A model generated the notes under the pieces. That model worked only from the letters and a program-made list of their open reading frames with translations, was not told the DNA's origin and did not search any database. A program made the translations under genes and the position numbers. From Burkholderiales bacterium (GTDB taxonomy: Bacteria > Pseudomonadota > Gammaproteobacteria > Burkholderiales > Usitatibacteraceae): 10,723 nt of DNA. The stretch's first letter is position 1, and the number at the start of each line of letters is the position of its first letter. The stretch spans positions 1 through 10,723 of the forward strand of contig JAJAYN010000304.1 in NCBI GenBank assembly GCA_026786225.1, given 5' to 3'. Positions 1 to 6,076 of the stretch are shown one piece after another.

Positions 1-301
1 CTCCAGTGGGGGGCCAATTTTGCAGCCGGGGTTGCCGGCGATTTCACTTGTGCCGATTTCCCCGCATACCCTTTCAAACCGTCCCATCGCCATTTCCAAC
101 GAATCTGAGGTGCGCATCCGGCTGATTCGCGGCGCGAATGCACGGGTGAATTTCGACGTGCAGGCATTTTTTGATCCGGAGCTTGACGATGTTGTGATCG
201 TCCGGGCGCACAAGAATCGCCTGCGCCTGTTCCATCCGGTCGGCTACAGCTATTTTTCGATGCTGCGGTCCAAACTCCACTGGAACGAACGGGATCCCTG
301 A
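1..301 (+). CDS. nadK: NAD kinase, C-terminal part (5' end outside window)
   Basis: NAD kinase phosphorylates NAD+ to NADP+ in the cytoplasm with ATP (or polyphosphate in some members). Reading from base 2, the visible 99 residues begin with SSGGPIL, followed by the family segment LVPISPHTLSNRPI and the C-terminal segment YSYFSMLRSKLHWNE. These match the end of proteobacterial NadK, where the same blocks read LVPMFPHTLSARP and YSYFNTL. The GGD and NE/D catalytic motifs lie upstream of the window, so only the C-terminal beta-sandwich part is seen. The frame stays open to the left edge, so the TTG at 20 is not a real start. The stop TGA (299-301) shares one base with the recN ATG (301-303), which implies cotranscription and translational coupling. 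Nothing suggests damage. Confidence 0.95.
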   Translation, partial: SSGGPILQPGLPAISLVPISPHTLSNRPIAISNESEVRIRLIRGANARVNFDVQAFFDPELDDVVIVRAHKNRLRLFHPVGYSYFSMLRSKLHWNERDP

Positions 302-1968
302 TGCTGCGTTCATTGGTTATTCGCGATTTCGTCATCGTCGATACGTTGGAGCTTGATTTTGAATCCGGCTTCACTGCGCTCACGGGAGAAACCGGCGCCG
401 GAAAATCGATCATGATCGATGCGCTCTCGCTGGCGCTGGGCGGGCGCGCGGAAGCAAATGTGGTGCGCGTCGGCAAGGCGCGCGCGGAAATCGCCGCTGA
501 GTTCGATCTCACGCATATCAAGGATGCCCGCAACTGGCTGCGCGACAACGAACTGGCCGACGACGACAAGAACATGCTGCTGTTTCGGCGTGTGCTCGAT
601 GCGGGTGGTCGCTCCAAAGCGTTCATTAACGGCACCTCGGTTACGCTCACGCAGATGCGCGATCTGGCCGAGCGCCTGATGGATGTGCACGGCCAGCATG
701 AACACCAGACGTTGCTCAAACGCGACGCGCAACTGGGCCTGCTCGATGGCTTTGCCGATAACGAAGGGCTGCTTGTCGACGTCAAAAAAACGCACGCGGC
801 GTGGTCGCAACTGGCGGCAACACGGGCTGCACGCGAGGCAAACGATATCGCCATCAGCCGCGAATTTGAAGAGCTGAGTTATCAGATCCGCGAACTCGAG
901 GCGCTGAAATTTTCGGTGTCACGCTGGGAGGAGACGTTGAACGACCAGCGCAGGCTCGCCAATGCCGCCGGACTCATCGAGTCCGCGCAGTCGGCCATCG
1001 ACAGTCTCGATGACAATGAAGGAGCCGTACTGTCGCAGATCGATAGTGTCGCCTCACGACTTTCAAAAGAAGCTGATACGGATCCTGCGTTGAAAGAGTC
1101 GGTCGCACTGGTCGATTCGGCGAGCGTGGAATTACGCGAAGCGGTTTCCAATTTGCGCCACTACCTGCGTTCGCTCGATGTCGATCCGGCACGGCTGACT
1201 GAAATTGATCGCGAGATGGCCGACGTGCAGGAGATCGCCCGCAAATTCCGTATCGAGCCCAAACGCATTCCCGATACCCTCCAGCAAAAGCGTGATCGCA
1301 TGAGCGCGCTGGGTGGGGGGCAATCGCTCGATGAATTGATTGCAGCAGAACAGGCGGCCAGCGGGATATTCATGGACGCGGCGAAAAAGCTCACCAAATC
1401 GCGCCAGCTCGCCGCCAAAAAATTCGCTGCCAGTGTCACCAAATCGTTGCAAGAACTCGCCATGCCGGGCGGCAAGTTTGCGGTGGAGTTCACGCCGCGC
1501 GAGCCATCGTCTTCGGGACTGGAAGGATGCGAGTTTCAGGTCGCGGCCCATGAAGGACAAACGCTTGGTCCACTGGCGAAAATTGCGTCCGGCGGAGAAT
1601 TGTCTCGTGTCAGTTTGGCGATCCAGATGCTGGCCTCGGCAAAAGCCAGCGTGGCGACGATGATTTTCGATGAAGTAGATGCAGGTATAGGTGGCCGCGT
1701 TGCAGAGGTGGTCGGGCGCTTGTTGCGCTCGCTTGGCTCGCAGCATCAGGTGTTGGCCGTCACGCATCTGCCGCAAGTCGCTGCCTGTGCTGAGCATCAG
1801 TTTCAAGTTGCCAAAACAGCCAGCGATGGGGTCGCAACCACGTCCATCACACGTCTTACTGACAAGACCCGCGTCGATGAGATTGCCCGCATGCTCGGTG
1901 GCATCAAGATTACCGACGCGACCAGGAAGCATGCTGCGGAGATGTTGAAAAATGCGTCCGTCAGTTAG
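301..1968 (+). CDS. recN: DNA repair protein RecN (SMC-like ATPase), complete
   Basis: RecN is a cytoplasmic SMC-family ATPase that acts in recombinational repair of double-strand breaks. The 555-residue product is close to the 553 residues of E. coli RecN. The Walker A box GETGAGKS is at residues 29-36, the ABC signature ASGGELSRVSLA is around 428-439, Walker B MIFDEVDAGIGG starts at 454, and the H-loop VLAVTHLP is at 484-491. The middle part (about 150-400) is rich in charged, heptad-like sequence, as expected for the short RecN coiled coil. The start is fixed by the overlap with the nadK stop, and GGGA about 7 bases upstream can serve as Shine-Dalgarno. No LexA-type CTG-N10-CAG operator was seen in the 300 bases upstream, so SOS control, if present, must act further upstream. 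The C-terminus is of normal family length, so the open frame after the stop is not a lost part of RecN. Confidence 0.98.
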   Translation: MLRSLVIRDFVIVDTLELDFESGFTALTGETGAGKSIMIDALSLALGGRAEANVVRVGKARAEIAAEFDLTHIKDARNWLRDNELADDDKNMLLFRRVLDAGGRSKAFINGTSVTLTQMRDLAERLMDVHGQHEHQTLLKRDAQLGLLDGFADNEGLLVDVKKTHAAWSQLAATRAAREANDIAISREFEELSYQIRELEALKFSVSRWEETLNDQRRLANAAGLIESAQSAIDSLDDNEGAVLSQIDSVASRLSKEADTDPALKESVALVDSASVELREAVSNLRHYLRSLDVDPARLTEIDREMADVQEIARKFRIEPKRIPDTLQQKRDRMSALGGGQSLDELIAAEQAASGIFMDAAKKLTKSRQLAAKKFAASVTKSLQELAMPGGKFAVEFTPREPSSSGLEGCEFQVAAHEGQTLGPLAKIASGGELSRVSLAIQMLASAKASVATMIFDEVDAGIGGRVAEVVGRLLRSLGSQHQVLAVTHLPQVAACAEHQFQVAKTASDGVATTSITRLTDKTRVDEIARMLGGIKITDATRKHAAEMLKNASVS

Positions 1969-2214
1969 CAACGCATCTTTGACAACGACATCGCCTTCCA
2001 CGGCAGAGTACGCAAGGTACTGCCGATCATTGACAAGACAGATGATCCCGATGGTTTAGATGGGTGGCTGTACGAAGTTGACGTCATCAAACTGTATCGC
2101 GGTACGGCCTTCAATCGTGCCACCATCAAATCTGAGAACGCTAGCGGAAGGCTTTTACTCGTCGCAGGACGAGACGGCATCCTGTTCGGGGCAGCGACAG
2201 CCGAGCCGAATTGA
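1969..2214 (+). pseudogene. Remnant of a probable secreted NTR/TIMP-fold protein gene
   Basis: Directly after the recN TAG the same frame stays open for 81 codons to a TGA at 2212. It reads like real protein: DIAFHGRVRKVL, then LYEVDVIKLYRGTAF, then a beta-strand-rich stretch ending LLLVAGRDGILFG. This pattern (strand with F.GRV, strand with V..V..G, then SGR.LLVAG) resembles bacterial secreted proteins with a netrin/TIMP-like domain, which normally continue with a cysteine-containing segment. Such a segment, starting CSGQRQPSRIDFA, occurs one frame over from about 2183 to 2262, so a +1 frameshift is likely. There is no start codon, no signal peptide and no ribosome binding site in front. I infer an internal fragment left by a rearrangement. 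Family assignment is from remembered patterns only. The reading could be chance, but the amino-acid composition is unlike that of shadow frames. Confidence 0.45.
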
Positions 2215-2274
2215 TTTCGCGCACCAAAGTGGGGTGGCCGACCTAATCTTCTTCGGCGCACCCGTCACGGTAAT

Positions 2275-2451
2275 TTACTTCTTCCCACCCATAAATTTTC
2301 GCATCGCCGCCTTCGCCAGCTTGTCCGCCGCATTCATCCGCGCAATCGCCTGTACGCGCTGCTCCCATGTTTTGCCTGCCTGCTCAACGCGAAACGTCGC
2401 CTTCGCGGCAACGATGTGTGCCATTTTTTCTTGGTCGGAATTTGTGCGCAT
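2275..2451 (-). CDS. Small basic helical protein, partner of the upstream nucleotidyltransferase gene
   Basis: This 58-residue frame starts with ATG at 2451 and ends with TAA at 2275-2277. It begins MRTNSDQEKMAHIVAAK and ends MRKFMGGKK. It lacks a signal peptide, membrane segment and cysteine, is rich in Ala, Lys, Arg, Gln and Met, and looks like one or two amphipathic helices. The start lies 2 bases after the TGA of the 170-aa gene, with AAGG inside the end of that gene about 9 bases ahead, so the two are very probably one transcript with coupled translation. From memory, short proteins of the type AK..R..L....EEK...L..L stand beside predicted nucleotidyltransferases of this kind in many genomes; I could not verify that. 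The arrangement suggests an antitoxin-like or accessory role, which is inference. Function is unknown. The gene is short enough to be missed by standard gene calling. Confidence 0.7.
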   Translation of the reverse strand: MRTNSDQEKMAHIVAAKATFRVEQAGKTWEQRVQAIARMNAADKLAKAAMRKFMGGKK

Positions 2452-2453
2452 GG

Positions 2454-2966
2454 TCAGGTACCTTGAATGAAAGACTCTGCTTTCGATAGTCGATCAACCA
2501 GACCGTAGCGTTCGACAATTGTTTCCAACTGTTCAAGATCAATTTCGCGCTGCTCCAAAAACATGGCAACGCGCAAATAGTCCTTTGTCCTGCCCGTCTG
2601 CAGTGCGACCGCGCAAAGGTGTGCAGCCGTAAAAACACGGCTAGGAATGCCGTCGTACTCAACTTCGTTTGCCATGCGAATCGATTCGCGCACCAAGTCG
2701 TTTGCGTCCGGCAGAATTTGCACGGGCCATTCGGCAAAACGCACATACTCGCGGTCAATCGAGCCACCTGACGCGACAAGCGCATCGTAAATCGGCGTCA
2801 ATGAAATCAGTCCACTTGGCGACGCTTTCAGAAACACAAACGCATCAATATCCTCGGTCTGTACGGCTTCTACATAAAACGACGCGCCAATGGCACCGCC
2901 GATCGCGTACTGGTCGATGACCTTATCGGCGACGAGCTGGTTGAGGGAACGTAGAGCCGCTTGCAT
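2454..2966 (-). CDS. Predicted nucleotidyltransferase-fold protein (AbiEii/MNT-like), 170 aa
   Basis: The product resembles small stand-alone nucleotidyltransferase-fold proteins related to AbiEii-type toxins. Visible motifs are AIGGAIGASF at residues 21-30, with the Gly-Gly pair at 23-24, and EDIDAFVFL at 38-46, whose D39 and D41 would be the metal-binding pair. TGRTKDYLRV at 124-133 matches the R.KD helix seen in AbiEii-like families. The strand where a third catalytic carboxylate is usual reads PVQIL (81-85), with Gln83 instead of Asp/Glu, so activity is uncertain. I chose the ATG at 2966 because it gives the expected short N-terminal helix before the GG motif and has TAAGGAA directly upstream; the frame is open for 94 more codons into glnE, but that part is not protein-like. 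The neighbour downstream is the 58-aa gene 2 bases away. Targets could be a protein, a tRNA or nothing; the sequence does not say. A lone resistance or housekeeping nucleotidyltransferase is less likely. Confidence 0.82.
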   Translation of the reverse strand: MQAALRSLNQLVADKVIDQYAIGGAIGASFYVEAVQTEDIDAFVFLKASPSGLISLTPIYDALVASGGSIDREYVRFAEWPVQILPDANDLVRESIRMANEVEYDGIPSRVFTAAHLCAVALQTGRTKDYLRVAMFLEQREIDLEQLETIVERYGLVDRLSKAESFIQGT

Positions 2967-2972
2967 TTCCTT
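2967..2972 (-). promoter_or_regulatory. Shine-Dalgarno-like AAGGAA before the nucleotidyltransferase gene
   Basis: On the minus strand AAGGAA lies immediately before the ATG at 2966. The spacing (2 bases from AAGG) is shorter than optimal, but it is the only purine-rich site near the start and it supports this start over in-frame alternatives upstream. Confidence 0.35.
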
Positions 2973-3212
2973 ACTATTGCATAGCAGAGCAATGGCGACA
3001 ATATGTCGGCGCGGCGGTGCCGGTGAATTGTGAGACGGTCTGAAGGCAAATAGCAGCTCGCAAACGATCACCGCGGGTTGCGTTTGCCAGAACAAAAGCA
3101 GATTTCTCCCATAAGCCGAAATGACAAATAATGAATCAAGGTCAAGCATTGGCGGGGATTGCAGGGCAAAAAACACTCGAAAGCCGCGTCTATGCTGGGG
3201 CTCGACAATTTG
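2973..3212. other. Gene-free stretch between glnE and the nucleotidyltransferase gene
   Basis: I see no coding sequence with family resemblance here on either strand. The minus strand is open in the frame of the nucleotidyltransferase gene, but the translation is rich in Pro, His and Leu without conserved pattern. A minus-strand T6 run (A-run at 3168-3173) has no stem in front, so it is not a convincing terminator. A TTGACC followed by AT-rich sequence (about 3126-3145) on the minus strand could belong to a promoter for the two small genes, but no good -10 box sits at 16-18 bases. The promoter must lie here or within glnE. Confidence 0.4.
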
Positions 3213-3238
3213 TTGCGGGCTAGGCCCTAGCCCAGCAA
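3213..3238. repeat. Inverted repeat (hairpin) over the glnE stop codon
   Basis: The plus strand reads TTGC-GGGCTAGG-C-CCTAGCCC-A-GCAA. The inner arms (3217-3224 and 3226-3233) are perfect complements around one central base, and the outer TTGC/GCAA arms extend the pairing past a single bulged A at 3234. As RNA a stem with a loop of about 5 bases can form. The glnE TAG (3227-3229) lies inside. A second arm TGCTGGG at 3193-3199 can pair with CCCAGCA at 3231-3237, giving an alternative fold. No T-run follows on either strand, so it is not a classical intrinsic terminator. It may protect the glnE 3' end or act with Rho; that is inference. Confidence 0.6.
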
Positions 3239-5935
3239 ACTCACCCACGCCTGTGTCACCGCGCGGCGTTCATTGACAAGTTCATCAGGCGAAATCCAGG
3301 TCTTGAGTTCGTTGTTGTTGCGCGCCAGATGCTGGCGTTCGCGATAGGCGAGATATGCCTTGCCCACCCTGGCGGCGGTGTCTTCATCGAGAATGCCCAG
3401 CGCCGCTGCGCGGGTGAGCAAGGCAAAGTTACCCAGGTTGCCGAGGAATTCGGGGTGCTCGCGCGAATACGCGAGGATGATGTACTGGACGATAAATTCG
3501 ACATCGACGATGCCGCCGCGCGTGTGCTTGAGATCGAGCCGGTCGGGACGGTCTTTTTTTTCGGCGAGCATCTTGTCGCGCATCTCAATGATTTCATCGC
3601 GGAGTTTACGTTTGTCGCGCGCGGTGGCCAGGACTTCGCGACGTATTGCTTCAAATGGTGCGGCCAGCGCCGCGTCGCCGGCGCAAAAGCGCGCACGCGT
3701 GAGTGCCTGATGCTCCCACGTCCAGGCGCGATGCAACTGGTAATCGTGGAAGGCTTCTACCGTGGAAACCAGCAGCCCTGAAACACCGTCGGGTCGCAGC
3801 CGCAGATCGGTTTCATAGAGAATGCCGCCCGCCGTCATGGTGTTGAGCCAACCGTTGAGTCGTTGCGCGAGTTTGGGAAAGCGTTCGGTATCGGTCGCCG
3901 TTGCCGGATCAAACAAAAACACGATGTCGAGGTCTGACGCATAGCCCAGCTCCTTGCTGCCCAGCTTGCCGTAGCCGATGACCGCAAATCCTGTGGGCGG
4001 TGCCCATCCCATGGCGTTACCTGCCGAAACTGCCCGCCAGGCCAGTACCAGCGCCGTATCGAGCAACATATCGGCCAATCTGGATAATTCGTCAGACAGC
4101 GCCATCACGCCGAGGCGACCCTCGATGTCGGCGACGTTGAGCTTGAGGGTGATGACTTGTTTGGTGTGTCGCAGGATTTCGTATTGCCGTTCTGCATCCG
4201 CGCTGGCGCTGTCACAGGCCGCTTGCAATTGCGCCTGCTCATTTGGCCAATCGATGCCGCTGCTGCCCACTGGCGCCGCGTGTGCGTCGATGAGTTCGTC
4301 GAGCAGGATGGGATGCTTGCGCAGGAAATCGGCAGCCCAGACACTTTTTGCAGCGAGTCGGGCGACACGTTCCAGCACGTGCGGATACTCGGTCAGCAGC
4401 GCAAGATAGGTCTCGCGTTTGTCAATCGCTTCGATCAGGTCAAATAGCCGGAAAAACGTGCGCGGCGATTTGTCGTAATGCAGCGCCGCGTGCAGCGCCT
4501 GCGGAATAAGCGCCTTGATACGCGTGCACGATTTGTTCGATAGCGTCGGCGTGCGCGGCGAATTGAGCCAGGTATTAGCGCGTTTCTCGACCTCCGCAAT
4601 ATCCTCGGCTGCGACGCCGGCGGTTTCCGCGATGCGGCGGCAAAGTTCAGCCACGCCTTCGGTCTTGCTGACCGGGTCGGTGTTGAGTTCTTTCTCGCCA
4701 CTGCTGGCAAACAAGGCTTCAAACTCCGTCGTCACCTGCTGGCGATGCCGGTTCAGCACATAAAGCAACGCAGGCCAGTCGGCAAGATTCATCGCCTCGG
4801 CCACGCGTTGCCGGTCTTCATCGTTCGACGGCAATAGCTGCGTCTGCTGGTCATCCAGGTACTGCAGGCGATGTTCGAGATTGCGCAGGAACGCGTATGC
4901 CGCCTGCAGTGCCTCGACCCGCGCCGGGGTCACGATACCCAGGGCACCAAGTTGCGAGAGCGCCACGCGCGTGGAGCGTGTCTGCAAGGCTTGCTCGCGG
5001 CCACCACGGATTAACTGGAACAGCTGCGCAATAAATTCGATTTCACGTATCCCCCCCACACCGACCTTGATATCGTCGAGCCGGTTACGCTTGGTGGCGT
5101 CAGCCCGTATCTGCGCGTGCAGGTCACGCATTTCCTCGATGGCTGCGTAGTCGTGGTAGCGCCGATAAACGAACGGCTTGATGAGGCTATCGAGCGCGGC
5201 AATTGTCGCGGGGCTGCCGCTAACAGCGCGCGCTTTCAGCCAGGCATAGCGCTCCCAAGGCCGCGCCTGCGCCACGAAGTAGTTTTCCAGTGTCGCCAGG
5301 CTGCTTACCAGCGGGCCACTGGCACCGAATGGCCGTAGACGCATGTCCACCCTGAACACAAAGCCGTTTTCATCAACATGATCCAGCGCGCGGATGATGC
5401 GTTTACCGAGTTCGGCATGAAACTCGTGCCAGGACCGGTCTGCCGTTGCGTCGCCGTCCCCGGCGTGAACGAATATGAGGTCGATATCGGATGACACATT
5501 CAGTTCCAGCCCGCCCATCTTGCCCATCCCGATAATGAGCAATTTGGCCCATTCGGAGCCCGCCATATCGGCCGCCACACCGAACCGAGATAGCATCACC
5601 CGCGTGTGGAATTGCTGCGCCGCCTGTACGGTCACGTCGGCAAGCGTCGAGACGGTCGTGAGTGTGTCATTGAGGTCCGCCAGCCCGTTGATGTCACGGA
5701 AAATGGACTGCAGCATGGCGCGACGGCGCAATTGGCGAAGGCTCGCATGGAACTGTCCCTCATCGCCGCTGTCCGTCAATATCATCGACCGCATCGCCTC
5801 TGCGGAAAGTGATTGCGTGGCATGCTGCCGCAACCAGGGGATCATCCCGGGCTGCGCCTGACACAACCGTTCGGCATAGCGCGACGCACGAAAGGCTCGC
5901 GCGAGATACGGGTCAAATAATTGTGTTTCAAACAA
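3227..5935 (-). CDS. glnE: Bifunctional glutamine synthetase adenylyltransferase / adenylyl-removing enzyme
   Basis: GlnE attaches AMP to, and phosphorolytically removes it from, a tyrosine of dodecameric glutamine synthetase, under control of PII protein and glutamine. The frame from the GTG at 6028 encodes 933 residues (E. coli GlnE: about 946). In that numbering the first nucleotidyltransferase domain (adenylyl-removing) carries GMGKMGGLELNVSSDIDLIF at 167-186 with D181/D183, followed by FVFRVDMRLRPFG and GVGGIREIEFI. The second (adenylylating) domain carries GYGKLGSKELGYASDLDIVF with D699/D701, then ETDLRLRPDG and RGGIVDVEFIVQYI. Both active sites look intact. I prefer the TTG at 5935 (902 residues, LFETQLFDPYL onward): the 31 residues upstream are Asn/Asp-rich and unlike the family, the GTG has no ribosome binding site, and AGGGA lies 12 bases before the TTG. 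The start remains uncertain. The gene is divergent from yhdP. Confidence 0.97.
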   Translation of the reverse strand: MFETQLFDPYLARAFRASRYAERLCQAQPGMIPWLRQHATQSLSAEAMRSMILTDSGDEGQFHASLRQLRRRAMLQSIFRDINGLADLNDTLTTVSTLADVTVQAAQQFHTRVMLSRFGVAADMAGSEWAKLLIIGMGKMGGLELNVSSDIDLIFVHAGDGDATADRSWHEFHAELGKRIIRALDHVDENGFVFRVDMRLRPFGASGPLVSSLATLENYFVAQARPWERYAWLKARAVSGSPATIAALDSLIKPFVYRRYHDYAAIEEMRDLHAQIRADATKRNRLDDIKVGVGGIREIEFIAQLFQLIRGGREQALQTRSTRVALSQLGALGIVTPARVEALQAAYAFLRNLEHRLQYLDDQQTQLLPSNDEDRQRVAEAMNLADWPALLYVLNRHRQQVTTEFEALFASSGEKELNTDPVSKTEGVAELCRRIAETAGVAAEDIAEVEKRANTWLNSPRTPTLSNKSCTRIKALIPQALHAALHYDKSPRTFFRLFDLIEAIDKRETYLALLTEYPHVLERVARLAAKSVWAADFLRKHPILLDELIDAHAAPVGSSGIDWPNEQAQLQAACDSASADAERQYEILRHTKQVITLKLNVADIEGRLGVMALSDELSRLADMLLDTALVLAWRAVSAGNAMGWAPPTGFAVIGYGKLGSKELGYASDLDIVFLFDPATATDTERFPKLAQRLNGWLNTMTAGGILYETDLRLRPDGVSGLLVSTVEAFHDYQLHRAWTWEHQALTRARFCAGDAALAAPFEAIRREVLATARDKRKLRDEIIEMRDKMLAEKKDRPDRLDLKHTRGGIVDVEFIVQYIILAYSREHPEFLGNLGNFALLTRAAALGILDEDTAARVGKAYLAYRERQHLARNNNELKTWISPDELVNERRAVTQAWVSLLG

Positions 5936-5979
5936 AATGTTGTGTCGTCCCTGATTGTTGTCGTCATTTTTCGGGCAGT

Positions 5980-6007
5980 CACCGTTAAAATAACACGGTG
6001 CTGTTAA
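5980..6007. promoter_or_regulatory. Inverted repeats in the divergent glnE/yhdP intergenic region
   Basis: CACCGT (5980-5985) and ACGGTG (5995-6000) form a 6-bp inverted repeat around an A/T-rich 9-base centre, and TAACA (5991-5995) / TGTTA (6002-6006) form a second one overlapping it. The position between two divergent genes, with an AT-rich core next to GC-rich coding sequence, suits a promoter/operator region. No sigma-70 box pair with correct spacing was found on either strand, so this is a candidate site only. The binding protein is unknown. Confidence 0.3.
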
Positions 6008-6076
6008 GTTGCCTGCCAACTGGAACACAAAATTAAAAAAACACTATTTCATCTCGGACGTGCCGGCTCACGAACA

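Noticed and set aside
1..300. LexA operator for recN
   Set aside because: recN is SOS-controlled in E. coli, so I looked for a CTG-N10-CAG palindrome upstream; none of good quality was seen, and recN overlaps nadK.
1132..2001. 289-codon open frame antisense to recN
   Set aside because: The translation is rich in Arg, His and Cys with no family pattern; long antisense frames are expected opposite high-GC coding sequence, and recN is certain on the other strand.
2060..2470. 136-codon plus-strand open frame
   Set aside because: Most of it is the complement of the 58-aa minus-strand gene. Only the stretch near 2183-2262 may be the frameshifted tail of the NTR-like remnant; as a whole it is not a gene.
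3166..3240. Intrinsic terminator after glnE
   Set aside because: The hairpin (3213-3238) and the T6 run (minus strand, 3168-3173) are about 40 bases apart, so they do not form one terminator.
2967..3248. N-terminal extension of the nucleotidyltransferase to 264 residues, starting inside glnE
   Set aside because: The extra 94 residues run through the glnE end and a non-conserved Pro/His/Leu-rich stretch, while the fold begins just after the ATG at 2966.
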